Shown here piece by piece: positions 45,870 through 54,294 of a DNA stretch of 64,000 nt. The notes under the pieces are model-generated. The model was not told where the DNA came from. It did no database searches and worked only from the letters and a program-made list of their open reading frames with translations. The stretch covers positions 784,501 to 848,500 of the forward strand of contig NZ_CP026362.1 of the NCBI RefSeq assembly GCF_004116955.1, in the 5' to 3' direction. The DNA is from Bacillus vallismortis (GTDB lineage Bacteria; Bacillota; Bacilli; Bacillales; Bacillaceae). How positions within the stretch are numbered: the stretch's first letter is position 1; each line of letters starts with the position of its first letter. The translations under genes and the position numbers were made by a program.

Positions 45870-46379
45870 CTACTTGCGCTTTGTCTTGTTTGGTGATTGT
45901 TCCTTGTTTTGAACTAAGGCATTCAACTTTTTTAAATACTCATTCTCCATACGCAACCGTTCGTTTTCCGCCTGTAATGCTTCTATTGATCCTATAGCTG
46001 GTGCTTGCTTTCCTGTTTTCTTTTTCATGGACGGACGCCCCTTTTTCTTTGTTTTGAGGGCGTCTGCTCCTTGTGTTTGTACTACGTGCTGCCAGTTCCA
46101 AAGCGTTGAGTCAGAAGGCAAATTAAATATCGCAGCTGTTTCTAAGATAGACGTCCCATGTTCATTCATATAGTCAAGTACGTCTAGTTTATATTGGACT
46201 GGATAATTTGTATATGACTTTAAGAACGCTTTTTCACTGTGATATTGATATTTTCTCACCCAATATTGGAGTACCCTTTTATGCACTCCAATATGATTTG
46301 CGATCCCAAGCAAACTCTCGTTGCCGTTTATATAGCGTAAGACCGCGTTGATTTTTTCTTCGTTTTTAAATTTAGCCAA
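45870..46379 (-). CDS. IS3-family transposase OrfA (HTH and leucine zipper)
   Basis: A 169-aa DNA-binding subunit with two HTH segments (VLRYINGNESLLGIANHIGVHKRVLQYWVRKY; LDYMNEHGTSILETAAIFNLPSDSTLWNWQ) and a C-terminal coiled coil (IEALQAENERLRMENEYLKKLNALV). TTG 46379 is chosen because GGAGGTG lies 9 bp upstream. Two helix-turn-helix units are typical of the IS150 group. I did not find an obvious A6G slippery heptamer. Confidence 0.9.
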   Translation of the reverse strand: MAKFKNEEKINAVLRYINGNESLLGIANHIGVHKRVLQYWVRKYQYHSEKAFLKSYTNYPVQYKLDVLDYMNEHGTSILETAAIFNLPSDSTLWNWQHVVQTQGADALKTKKKGRPSMKKKTGKQAPAIGSIEALQAENERLRMENEYLKKLNALVQNKEQSPNKTKRK

Positions 46380-46464
46380 AAGAAAAAGCACCTCCAAATT
46401 TTAGACTGTGTCTAAAATTTGGGGTGCACTTCATGAAGGGCGCTTTTTTATATGGAGGTATTTT

Positions 46465-46839
46465 ATGCAAAAATCATTAAAGCCTTGCAATGAACCCGGT
46501 TGTCCTAACCTAACAAGAGAGAGCTACTGTGAACAGCACAAGCGAACCAAGCTGGGCTATGATCAGCACCGGGAGTCCGCTGCAAAGCGTGGATATAACA
46601 GCAAGTGGAGGCAGGCACGTCTTGGCTACCTGTCAAAGCATCCTTTCTGTGTATCCTGCATGATGGAAGGTAGACAGGTGCCGGCAACAGTAGTCGATCA
46701 TATCAAACCGCATAAAGGCGACATGAAACTCTTTTGGAACTCAGGCAACTGGCAGCCCTTATGTGCACCGTGCCACAGTAGAAAGACAGCGAAGGAGGAT
46801 GGAGGATTTGGGAACAGAACATCAAACATGCATGTGTGA
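46465..46839 (+). CDS. HNH endonuclease (packaging-associated)
   Basis: A 124-aa HNH nuclease with cysteine pairs (CNEPGCPN; CVSC; CAPCHSRKT) and the HNH core VVDHIKPHKGD...FWNSGNWQPLCAPCH. In HK97-like cos phages such a protein sits beside the terminase and stimulates cos cutting, matching its position here. TATGGAGG precedes ATG 46465. The IS upstream has not damaged the coding part, but it removed the adjacent terminator hairpin. Confidence 0.9.
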   Translation: MQKSLKPCNEPGCPNLTRESYCEQHKRTKLGYDQHRESAAKRGYNSKWRQARLGYLSKHPFCVSCMMEGRQVPATVVDHIKPHKGDMKLFWNSGNWQPLCAPCHSRKTAKEDGGFGNRTSNMHV

Positions 46840-47149
46840 TGAATGTGGAACAATGCTCTTGGTCAAAGGATGCTCAAAGGTCAGGAAGCATGACGACGGC
46901 ATCCGTGAGCATTATATCAAGTGTCCTCGATGTCGGACTGAGTATACATCCTATTATACCAATGCTGACATAAGACGCATGCAACAGAAGGTAAAGAAAC
47001 TGTTTGCTCTTCGTGTAACGATGAAAAAGGAAACAGCATTCGATCTGTATACAAAGAAATTAAAAGAAGCACAAAAGAAATTAGAAGCCGCAATGCTGCA
47101 GTTGAAAGAGGAAATGAGCACCCCCCACCCTAAAATCTCTGAGGGGTGA
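46808..47149 (+). CDS. Zinc-ribbon coiled-coil phage protein before the terminase
   Basis: A 113-aa protein with a zinc-ribbon pattern (CMCDECGTMLLVKGC ... CPRCRTEY), then a long coiled coil (KKETAFDLYTKKLKEAQKKLEAA). TTG 46808 is preferred since AAGGAGG lies 9 bp upstream; ATG 46799 in frame is possible but sits against that site. It overlaps the HNH gene by 32 bp. Similar proteins precede small terminase genes in Bacillus phages; role unknown. Confidence 0.65.
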   Translation: MGTEHQTCMCDECGTMLLVKGCSKVRKHDDGIREHYIKCPRCRTEYTSYYTNADIRRMQQKVKKLFALRVTMKKETAFDLYTKKLKEAQKKLEAAMLQLKEEMSTPHPKISEG

Positions 47150-47180
47150 ACGGCGGAGACCGCGCTCCCCTCCCCATTTT
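47140..47180. other. Candidate cos site
   Basis: The GC-rich gap between the zinc-ribbon gene and terS contains GCGCTCC (47162-47168), which I recall as the 7-nt cohesive end of phi105. It lies within a rough dyad (GGAG...CTCC). Position between HNH and terS fits cos in HK97-like phages. No other function is visible here. Confidence 0.5.
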
Positions 47181-47220
47181 GAAAAATTCCCTAAATGAAA
47201 ATTCGGAAGGAGGTGAGGGA

Positions 47221-47754
47221 ATGGCTAGACCGCGGCAACCTGTTGATTTGCTACTGGTGAAAGGGAAGAAACACCTGACACAGCAAGAGATTGAAGAACG
47301 TCGAGAACAGGAAATAAAGGCACCAAACGACAAAGTGAAAGCTCCTTCTTATTTGCCAAAAGACTTAAAAAGAGAGTTTAAAAAGATAGCGGACGAGCTA
47401 AAAAACATCGGGATTATGACCAATTTAGATATTGATGCGCTTGCCCGTTTTTTGTTTGCCCGGAAATTATATTTGCAAGTAACAGAGCAATTGCTTGAAC
47501 GGGGGCCGATGAAAACAGTGATCGTTAGAAAATTTGACGATGAAGGCAATGTAATAGGAGAAGAAGAAAAACTTGTTCCCAATGATGACTATTCTGAACT
47601 ATTGATAAACCAAGACAAGCTGTTTAAACAATGCCGGCAAGCTTCCAGTGATTTAGGGCTGACCATTTCCTCTCGCTGTAGACTTGTCATCCCGAAAAAA
47701 GATGATGGGAAACCGAAGTCAAAAGAGGAAGAACGGTTCGGGGGCCGCATGTAA
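47221..47754 (+). CDS. Terminase small subunit (P27 family)
   Basis: A 177-aa DNA-recognition subunit of the packaging motor, of the P27 family (MARPRQPVDLLLVKGKKHLTQ...; KREFKKIADELKNIGIMTNLDIDALARFLFARKLYLQVTEQL). GGAGGTGAGGG precedes ATG 47221; the frame open from 47146 crosses the candidate cos site and is rejected. It overlaps the large subunit's start by 1 bp (TAATG), suggesting coupled translation. Confidence 0.9.
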   Translation: MARPRQPVDLLLVKGKKHLTQQEIEERREQEIKAPNDKVKAPSYLPKDLKREFKKIADELKNIGIMTNLDIDALARFLFARKLYLQVTEQLLERGPMKTVIVRKFDDEGNVIGEEEKLVPNDDYSELLINQDKLFKQCRQASSDLGLTISSRCRLVIPKKDDGKPKSKEEERFGGRM

Positions 47755-49463
47755 TGCAAGAGATTAATGCCGAAATTCTCATTGAACGGGTATGGTCATA
47801 CGCTGAGAAAATCCGTTCTGGTGAAATCAAGGCAAGCAAAAAGCACAGATGGGCGGTTGAGCGCTTTTTTCGAGATGTTGAACGCCTTGCAGATGATGAC
47901 TGTCCTTATTATTTTGATGCCGAGGCTGTTGTTGATTTTTATGAATGGGCGCGGCAATTCAGACACGTCGAAGGGATTCTTTCCGGACAGCCGATTGAGC
48001 TTACAGACTTTCAGCTTTTTATAGCGGCTAATATCTACGGTTTCTATAAAAAAGAAAACGGTGCTCGGCGTTTCAGAAAAGTTTATATCCAGTTGGCCCG
48101 TAAAAATGCGAAATCGCAGTTTCTTGCTTTAATGGCGTCATACGAGATTTTTCCGACACAAGAAAAACACCGGGTATTTATCGCCGGCTGGTCCAGAGAA
48201 CAATCCGATGAGGTTTATCAAGCCATACTCGAACAGCTGCATCATGCGCCCATACTGAAAGGGAAATACTCTTCAGCCAATGGGCGAGTAAAAAAATACA
48301 AGACAAACTCCATCATTCAGCCTTTATCTCGGGAAGCCCGTAAATTAGGAGACGGGAAAAACCCATCTATTGGGATAGTAGACGAATATCATGCTCATGA
48401 AACAAGTGAAATATATGATGTTCTTGACAGTGGTATGGTCGCGCGTCGCAGCCCGTTAATGGCTGTTATTACGACAGCCGGCTTTCATATAAAAAGGCCG
48501 TGTTTCAGGGAATATCAATATACAAGTAAAATCCTTGATCCAGACATTGACACGGAGAATGATGATTATTTTGTGATGATCTGTGAGCTTGATCCAGAGG
48601 ACGATATAAAAGACGAATCAAACTGGATTAAAGCCAATCCAATTGTTGCAACGTATCCAGAGGGCATGGAGTCTTTGCGTGCTGCGCTTAAAGTAGCGCT
48701 GGAAGTTCCGGAGAAAATGAGAAGCTTCTTGACTAAAAATATGAATCGGTGGGTTGATCAAAAGGATAATGGATATATGAACATGACAAAATGGCGGGCA
48801 TGCAGCGGCGACATTCCTGATCTGCAGGGCATGTCAGTTTATCTGGGGCTTGATCTGTCCATGACTACAGACTTAACATCCGTTGGATATGTGGCCGTGC
48901 AGGAGGGCTTGTTCTACGTTGGTCAACATTCCTTTATGCCGGAGGCGCGAGCAAAAGAAAAAATGGCCACCGATAAGGTGCCATATGACTTGTGGAAGGA
49001 GATGGGTTACATCACGTACACGGCAGGGGAAGCGGTTGATTATCAACGAGTCGAACAATGGATCATGGAATTCATTCATAAACATCGTTTTCGGCCACAA
49101 GAGATCGTATATGACAAATGGAACGCTCTTCATTTAGCTCAACGGCTTGAATCAAAAGGGCTTACGACTGTTGAGATGCCGCAAAGAATAAATCATCTTT
49201 CATTACCAACTAAGAGCTTTCGTGAAAATGTTTATGAGGGGAAAGTCATACACGGTGATGATCCAGTTTTAGCATGGGCTATCAATAACGCGATCATGAA
49301 AATTGATCCACAGGAAAATATCATGCTGGATAAAGCGAAATCCCCGCAAAGGATTGACCCTATTGCAGCGGTTATAAATGCGTATGCCCGTGCGATGTAC
49401 TTCGGTAATAGTGGAAGAGTTGATTTGAATGAGCACTTTGGATCGGGAAATTTCAGTTTTTAG
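47754..49463 (+). CDS. Terminase large subunit
   Basis: A 569-aa packaging ATPase and nuclease. The Walker A-type segment QLARKNAKSQFLALMASYEIF and Walker B region SIGIVDEYHAH are visible, and the RNase H-like nuclease part begins at MSVYLGLDLSMTTDLTS, with a further acidic cluster near EIVYDKWNA. It belongs to the HK97-type TerL group. It cuts concatemers at cos with TerS and HNH and pumps DNA through the portal. Confidence 0.94.
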   Translation: MQEINAEILIERVWSYAEKIRSGEIKASKKHRWAVERFFRDVERLADDDCPYYFDAEAVVDFYEWARQFRHVEGILSGQPIELTDFQLFIAANIYGFYKKENGARRFRKVYIQLARKNAKSQFLALMASYEIFPTQEKHRVFIAGWSREQSDEVYQAILEQLHHAPILKGKYSSANGRVKKYKTNSIIQPLSREARKLGDGKNPSIGIVDEYHAHETSEIYDVLDSGMVARRSPLMAVITTAGFHIKRPCFREYQYTSKILDPDIDTENDDYFVMICELDPEDDIKDESNWIKANPIVATYPEGMESLRAALKVALEVPEKMRSFLTKNMNRWVDQKDNGYMNMTKWRACSGDIPDLQGMSVYLGLDLSMTTDLTSVGYVAVQEGLFYVGQHSFMPEARAKEKMATDKVPYDLWKEMGYITYTAGEAVDYQRVEQWIMEFIHKHRFRPQEIVYDKWNALHLAQRLESKGLTTVEMPQRINHLSLPTKSFRENVYEGKVIHGDDPVLAWAINNAIMKIDPQENIMLDKAKSPQRIDPIAAVINAYARAMYFGNSGRVDLNEHFGSGNFSF

Positions 49464-49475
49464 GATGTGATCGGA

Positions 49476-49646
49476 ATGAAGAAAGTGTTCTCTTTTTTCA
49501 TGTTAATACTAAACGATTTACTGTTTGTGGCGGGTGTCGCCTTTATCCTGACAGCTGCTTATAGATGGAATACAAACATCGGTCTGATTTTGACGGGTGT
49601 CTTTTTTATGTTTTACGCCTATCTTCTAACCAAGAAAGCGAGGTGA
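49476..49646 (+). CDS. Small two-helix phage membrane protein (DUF1056-like)
   Basis: A 56-aa protein with two hydrophobic helices (SFFMLILNDLLFVAGVAFIL and IGLILTGVFFMFYAYLL) between terL and portal. Such genes (DUF1056) are frequent at this place in HK97-like phages. AGGATGTGATCGGA precedes ATG 49476. No role is proven. Confidence 0.7.
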   Translation: MKKVFSFFMLILNDLLFVAGVAFILTAAYRWNTNIGLILTGVFFMFYAYLLTKKAR

Positions 49647-49651
49647 AATAG

Positions 49652-50902
49652 TTGTTAATAGATCGGATATTTGAGAAGCGTTCGGATTCGTCAGATAGTG
49701 AAGATGGTTTTAATAATATTTTATTAAACATGTTCGGCGGTCGGAAAACAGCAAGCGGTGAAAGAGTGAGTGAAAGTAATTCACTTGTGCATCCGGACAT
49801 ATTTGCATGTGTGAATGTATTGTCTGATGATATTGCAAAACTGCCAATTCACACTTATAGAAAAACGGACGTAGGCATAGAGCGAAAACCTGATCATAAG
49901 TCAGCGCATGCTGTTTATGCTCGGCCTAATCCTTACATGACAGCCTTCACATGGAAAAAACTCATGATGACTCATGTTCTGACTTGGGGAAATGCATTTT
50001 CCTATATACAATTCGGGTCACATGGTTTCCCAGAAGCGTTAATCCCATTACGACCTGATTTTACAAATGCTTATGTTCATCCAACAACAGGCATGTTGTG
50101 GTATCAAACGGTGGTCAATGGAAAGACCATGGAGCTGTATGATCATGAAGTGCTGCATTTTAAAGGACTGTCTACAGATGGCATACACGGAAAATCGCCC
50201 ATAGGGGTAGTGAGGGAACATATCGGGGCGCAAGCGGCTGCCACAAAATATAACGCTAAACTGTACAAAAACGAGGCAACACCTCGGGGGATTTTGAAAG
50301 TCCCGGCATTCTTGGATGAAAAACCAAAAGAGAACGTGCGCAAAGAGTGGAAACGGGTAAACGAAGGTGAAAATATCGCCATCATAGATAACGGCTTGGA
50401 ATATCAATCTATTTCCATGCCTCTACAAGAAGCTCAATTCGTTGAGTCCATGAAGTTTAACAAAGCCCAGATTTCCATGATTTATAAAGTGCCGTTGCAT
50501 AAGCTAAACGAATTGGATAAAGCAACATTTTCAAATATTGAACATCAGTCTATTGAATATGTTAGGAACACACTGCAGCCATGGATCGTGAATTTTGAAC
50601 AAGAGCTTAATGTGAAATTGTTTTTAGATCATGATCAGAAAAGCGGCCATTACGTGAAATTCAATATAGACAGCGAGCTGCGCGGCGACAGTAAGACGCA
50701 GGCGGAGTATTTGAAAACACTGCATGAAACAGGGGTGCTGAATAAAGACGAAATCAGAGAATTGCTTGAGCGCAACCCTATTGAAAACGGTGATAAGTAT
50801 ATATCAAGCTTAAATTATGTATTCCTTGATTTCATAGAAGAATATCAGCGCCTTAAAGCTGGCGGTGCCGTGAAAGGGGGTGACATCAAGAATGAAGGAT
50901 AA
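49652..50902 (+). CDS. Portal protein (HK97 family)
   Basis: A 416-aa portal, the dodecameric DNA channel at the head vertex. Recognisable segments are NSLVHPDIFACVNVLSDDIAKLP, YNAKLYKNEATPRGIL and YKVPLHKLNELDKATFSNIEHQS. It starts at TTG 49652 with GCGAGGTGA upstream. Its end overlaps the protease gene by 11 bp. Confidence 0.94.
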   Translation: MLIDRIFEKRSDSSDSEDGFNNILLNMFGGRKTASGERVSESNSLVHPDIFACVNVLSDDIAKLPIHTYRKTDVGIERKPDHKSAHAVYARPNPYMTAFTWKKLMMTHVLTWGNAFSYIQFGSHGFPEALIPLRPDFTNAYVHPTTGMLWYQTVVNGKTMELYDHEVLHFKGLSTDGIHGKSPIGVVREHIGAQAAATKYNAKLYKNEATPRGILKVPAFLDEKPKENVRKEWKRVNEGENIAIIDNGLEYQSISMPLQEAQFVESMKFNKAQISMIYKVPLHKLNELDKATFSNIEHQSIEYVRNTLQPWIVNFEQELNVKLFLDHDQKSGHYVKFNIDSELRGDSKTQAEYLKTLHETGVLNKDEIRELLERNPIENGDKYISSLNYVFLDFIEEYQRLKAGGAVKGGDIKNEG

Positions 50903-51518
50903 AGAGGTCCGGCAGTTAACAACACCCATTGAAATACGTTCAGAAGGTGAAGGGCAAAGCGAATTTATCGAAGGATACGCTTTGAAATTTGAAAAATGGT
51001 CAGAGCGTCTGGGGTGGTTCAAGGAGATTATTAGCAGGAATGCACTCGATTCAGCCGATTTTTCAAACGTTATTGCCCTTTTTAATCATCAGCAAGACTT
51101 TCCTTTGGCGAGAAATACTGTCTCAGGCGATTCTGGGCGTCTAGACCTTGAAATAGATGGAATAGGTCTCAAATTCAGATTTAAGCCCTCAGACACGTCA
51201 TACGCGCGTGATTTAATGGAAAATGTCCGCAGTGGTGTTATTAATCAATGCTCTTTTGCTTTTTCACTCGATTATGGTGACGCAGACGCGGACGAATGGC
51301 GGCTGAATGAAGACGAGGACATCTATGAGAGAAGAATCAATAGAATCAATCGTATTTTTGATATTTCTCTTGTCACAACGCCGGCCTACAGTGATACAGA
51401 GGCTGTCGTGGGCGCCCGCAGTTTAGAAAAAGTGGAGCAGTTGAAGGAGAGCCGCGACGCATCAGATGAAACATTAAAAATGGAATTGGAACTACTTGAC
51501 CTTGTACTCCCGGAGTAA
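50892..51518 (+). CDS. Prohead protease (HK97 family)
   Basis: A 208-aa head maturation serine protease. EGYALKFEKWS...LGWFKEII is the typical start; the histidine is in ALFNHQQDFPLARN and the serine in NQCSFAFSLD. ATG 50892 follows GGGGGTGACATC. It trims the capsid protein's N-terminal delta domain, which fits the helical start of the next gene product. Confidence 0.92.
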   Translation: MKDKEVRQLTTPIEIRSEGEGQSEFIEGYALKFEKWSERLGWFKEIISRNALDSADFSNVIALFNHQQDFPLARNTVSGDSGRLDLEIDGIGLKFRFKPSDTSYARDLMENVRSGVINQCSFAFSLDYGDADADEWRLNEDEDIYERRINRINRIFDISLVTTPAYSDTEAVVGARSLEKVEQLKESRDASDETLKMELELLDLVLPE

Positions 51519-51529
51519 GGTCTTTTTTT
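51498..51529 (+). terminator. Terminator-like hairpin between protease and capsid genes
   Basis: GACCTT and AAGGTC with an inner ACTC/GAGT arm lie over the protease stop, followed by seven T residues. It may set the relative level of capsid mRNA. Confidence 0.6.
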
Positions 51530-51554
51530 GTGTCTAAATAAGGAGGAAACCTAT

Positions 51555-52757
51555 ATGCCAATGCAAATGAGCAAAAAAGAAATTGAATTAAGGCAACAAT
51601 TTACTGAAAAGAAGCAGCAAGCAGACAAGGCGCTGCAGGAGGGAAAAACCGATCAAGCGCGTGCCTTGCTTGATGAAGTGAAGCAGCTCAAGAATCAAAT
51701 CGACTTGATGACCGAAGGGCGTTCTCTTGATGTGCCTGACTTGCTGGGCGGTGTGAATTTTGTGCCGGAGCAGGAACGGAATCCAGAAGGTAGGACAGGT
51801 GATACAGGAGCGAAAGAGGAGCGTCAAAAGATGTTCGCTCAAGCATTCATGAAGTCTCTTCGCGGTAAGCGTTTGAGTGATGAGGAACGTGATCTTTTTG
51901 AAAGCGAAGAGTTTCGGGCAATGTCCGGAAAAAATGAAGAAGACGGCGGCATCCTGATCCCGGAAGATATTTCTAGACTAATCAAAGAGTTAAAACGGGA
52001 GCAAGTGCATCAGCTGGAGCAATACGTGACTGTTGAGCCAGTTGCAACTCGTTCTGGAAGTCGGATGCTTGAAAAAAATAGTGATTTGACTCCGTTTGCA
52101 GTTCTTGAAGAAATGGACGAGATTCAAGAAACGGATCAACCGAAATTCTCGAAACTCTCCTATAACATTGTGGATTATGCCGGTATATTGCCACTTTCAA
52201 ATACATTGCTTCAAGACACAGATCAAGCAATCATGGCCTATGTTGCTAAGTGGTTTGTGAAGAAATCAATCACAACTCGTAATGCTTTGATTTTAGCGAT
52301 TCTTGATAATTTGAAAAAGACCGAATTTAAAGGTCTGGATGCTATCAAAAAGACTTTAAACGTAACGCTTGATCCAGCAATATCACCAAACGCAATTATC
52401 ATGACTAACCAAGACGGATTTAACTATCTTGATCAGTTAAAGGATGCAGACGGTAAATATCTGCTTAAAGATATTCCTTCTGAACCGACAAACAAAATGT
52501 TATTTGGCCGTCGGGTAGTAGTCATTCCAAACAAGGTATTAAAAACGAAATCAGGAAAAGCACCTGTTATTGTCGGTGACCTTAAAGAAGCAATTGTATT
52601 ATTTGACCGTCAGCAACAATCCATTGCCTCTACCGATGTCGGTGCCGGTGCATTTGAGACAAATACAACTAAAGTGCGCGCAATTGAGCGTGAAGACGTC
52701 AAACTGTGGGATTCTGAGGCGGTCGTGTATGGTCAATTGACGTTGCCTACTGAGTAA
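51555..52757 (+). CDS. Major capsid protein (HK97 fold)
   Basis: A 400-aa capsid protein with an N-terminal coiled-coil scaffold-like delta domain (KKEIELRQQFTEKKQQADKALQE..., about 1-60) and HK97-fold regions (GGILIPEDISRLI; LSNTLLQDT; ANAIIMTNQDGFNYLDQLKD-type core). AAGGAGG precedes ATG 51555. Protease cleavage probably falls before about residue 120. A strong downstream ribosome site leads into the fibre-like genes. Confidence 0.94.
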   Translation: MPMQMSKKEIELRQQFTEKKQQADKALQEGKTDQARALLDEVKQLKNQIDLMTEGRSLDVPDLLGGVNFVPEQERNPEGRTGDTGAKEERQKMFAQAFMKSLRGKRLSDEERDLFESEEFRAMSGKNEEDGGILIPEDISRLIKELKREQVHQLEQYVTVEPVATRSGSRMLEKNSDLTPFAVLEEMDEIQETDQPKFSKLSYNIVDYAGILPLSNTLLQDTDQAIMAYVAKWFVKKSITTRNALILAILDNLKKTEFKGLDAIKKTLNVTLDPAISPNAIIMTNQDGFNYLDQLKDADGKYLLKDIPSEPTNKMLFGRRVVVIPNKVLKTKSGKAPVIVGDLKEAIVLFDRQQQSIASTDVGAGAFETNTTKVRAIEREDVKLWDSEAVVYGQLTLPTE

Positions 52758-52772
52758 TAAAGGAGGGTTATT

Positions 52773-53087
52773 ATGCGAGTAACTAAAAATTACACCACTG
52801 ATGGCGGGGATCGTACCGTCATTGGCGGTGTTTTAGCCATTGATGGCGGAACTGTAATGAAAGATGGTCAGGAAATTTCATTAGGCGGCGGAAATCAAGC
52901 CGAAATGGGTGCAGGCAGTGTAACTCATGAAATGCTGCAGGATAAGTCAGTCCGCAGCAACAATATAGGCACCGGAAGCGTAATGGAAGAGCACTTGAAT
53001 TCAGCTATCACAGAAAGACTTTCAAGTTTAGAAAATAGATTGAAAGCATTAGAGACAGCGAAAACAGAACCAGCTGCAACTGAATGA
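52773..53087 (+). CDS. Head-fibre-like protein
   Basis: A 104-aa protein with a beta-type start (TKNYTTDGGDRTVIGGVLAIDGG) and a helical end shared with its neighbour: SVTHEMLQDKSVRSNNIGTGSV then a coiled coil (ITERLSSLENRLKALE). It directly follows the capsid gene, as head decoration or fibre proteins do. AAAGGAGGG precedes the ATG. Confidence 0.75.
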   Translation: MRVTKNYTTDGGDRTVIGGVLAIDGGTVMKDGQEISLGGGNQAEMGAGSVTHEMLQDKSVRSNNIGTGSVMEEHLNSAITERLSSLENRLKALETAKTEPAATE

Positions 53088-53115
53088 AAAATATAATAGA
53101 AAAGGATGAGCGAAA

Positions 53116-53625
53116 ATGGCAGAAGATTATCTTTATGAGAGTGGCGGAGTAAAAACATCATCAGAAAAGGGGGCTGACGGTAAAGCAATCACACCTGTTT
53201 ATCTAAAAGAAAACAGTGAGGATAACCCTGTCTATGTGAAAGGATTAAAAGGTGACCCGGGCCCTCAAGGACCACAAGGGGAAACCGGACCACAGGGCCC
53301 TCAAGGTGAAAAAGGAGAAACTGGTCCTCAAGGTCCGAAAGGCGATAAGGGAGACACAGGAGAACAAGGGCCTCAAGGGGAAGCAGGACCACAGGGGCCA
53401 AAGGGAGAAAAGGGCGATCCAGCTGTAATTGCAGATGGCTCTATTACTCACGAAATGCTGCTGGAAAAGTCGGTTCGTAGCAAAAATATTGGCACGGGAA
53501 GTGTCATGATGGATCACTTGAATGCAGAGGTGAAGGCAGTATTTGACAAGCTGCAAAACCAAATTGATGAACTAAAAAATGAAGTGGAAACTCTCAAAGG
53601 AACAGATGAAGCGCCACAAGAGTGA
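53116..53625 (+). CDS. Collagen-like head-fibre protein
   Basis: A 169-aa protein with about 22 G-x-Y collagen triplets (residues about 40-105, repeats such as [19 protein letters not shown]), which should form a trimeric rod. The end repeats the neighbour's domain ([27 protein letters not shown]) plus a coiled-coil trimeriser. It is likely a decoration fibre on the capsid. The shared end domain suggests both proteins attach to the same site. AAAGGATGAGCG precedes the ATG. Confidence 0.85.
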   Translation: MAEDYLYESGGVKTSSEKGADGKAITPVYLKENSEDNPVYVKGLKGDPGPQGPQGETGPQGPQGEKGETGPQGPKGDKGDTGEQGPQGEAGPQGPKGEKGDPAVIADGSITHEMLLEKSVRSKNIGTGSVMMDHLNAEVKAVFDKLQNQIDELKNEVETLKGTDEAPQE

Positions 53626-53639
53626 GGCAGTGATATAGC

Positions 53640-53990
53640 ATGGAGTTATTAAGCGCCGTCAAACACTATTTAAAAGTGGAGCATGATGCAGATGATCATT
53701 TGCTTACACAATACATTACCGCAGCCAAAAGTTATATCGTGAATGCAATCGGTAGATACACGGAAGGGCACGCACAGTTTGAAGTCGTGCTTCAAATGTT
53801 GGTTGCACACTGGTATGAAAATAGAGGGATGTATGAGTCAGGGACAACCGGCTCATCCATCCCTTTTACTGTTGAGCATTTATTGACTCAATTACGTTAT
53901 ACATCCGAAGGAGAGCAAGATCATGAAGAAGAAAATCAGCGAACTCCGGCACAGACTGACCTTTCAAAAGAAGGAGTCGATACAGGATGA
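53640..53990 (+). CDS. Head-tail connector protein (HK97 gp6-like)
   Basis: A 116-aa all-helical adaptor (LLSAVKHYLKVEHDADDHLLTQYITAAKSYIVNAIG), the signature of the gp6-like DNA-packaging adaptor that docks on the portal. The acidic tail (SEGEQDHEEENQ) overlaps the next gene by 68 bp in another frame, a longer overlap than usual. Confidence 0.88.
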   Translation: MELLSAVKHYLKVEHDADDHLLTQYITAAKSYIVNAIGRYTEGHAQFEVVLQMLVAHWYENRGMYESGTTGSSIPFTVEHLLTQLRYTSEGEQDHEEENQRTPAQTDLSKEGVDTG

Positions 53991-54294
53991 AGAGCTGAAT
54001 TGGAATGAGGAATATATTGATCTTTTCACTGTATGGGGAGCGATAGAAGGATTTAGTTCTCTCGGAAACAATGAATCTGTTATCGCGGGAGCAAGGGGAG
54101 TCAAATCACTAAAAAAAATCACCATACGTTATCGAGACGACGTTCAACAAGATATGAGAATTGTGAAGTGTGTCGGCCGAGATAAAAAGGATGAACCGGT
54201 GTTCCGCACGTTTGATGTATTAGATTTTAATGATCCCGAGGATAACAAGGAAGAGCTTGAGATCATGTGTCAGGAGGTTGGTTTGAATGGCTAA
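53923..54294 (+). CDS. Head-closure (head-tail joining) protein
   Basis: A 123-aa beta-barrel protein: ISELRHRLTFQKKESIQDEELNWNEEYIDLFTVWGAIEG is typical of SPP1 gp16/HK97 gp7-like stopper proteins. It starts inside the previous gene with GAAGGAGAGC upstream and overlaps the next by 8 bp. Confidence 0.88.
   Translation: MKKKISELRHRLTFQKKESIQDEELNWNEEYIDLFTVWGAIEGFSSLGNNESVIAGARGVKSLKKITIRYRDDVQQDMRIVKCVGRDKKDEPVFRTFDVLDFNDPEDNKEELEIMCQEVGLNG

Larger units (their letters stand above)
44996..46433 (-). mobile_element. Complete IS3-family (IS150-like) insertion sequence
   Basis: The 1438-bp element has imperfect inverted ends: TGAAGTGACCCCCTAAAGTT at the left and TGAAGTGCACCCCAAATTTT (reverse complement) at the right. 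A 4-bp target duplication TGAA lies at 44992-44995 and 46434-46437. It carries orfA and orfB in the usual overlapping arrangement, both with intact key motifs, so it may still move. Confidence 0.92.
44972..46453 (+). terminator. Intrinsic terminator split by an IS element
   Basis: With the IS and one TGAA copy removed, the flanks rejoin as AAAAAAAGCG-tacctttgaagg-GCGCTTTTTT, a terminator-type hairpin after the accessory cassette. The IS sits in its loop. Confidence 0.6.

Noticed and set aside
45031..46379. Frameshifted (dead) transposase
   Set aside because: Two overlapping frames are normal for IS3-family orfA and orfB; all catalytic residues and both ends are intact.
53236..53420. Short-period repeat that could look like a CRISPR or minisatellite
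   Set aside because: The 9-bp periodicity is the codon signature of G-x-Y collagen triplets in an open frame. No CRISPR array or cas gene is present in the window.
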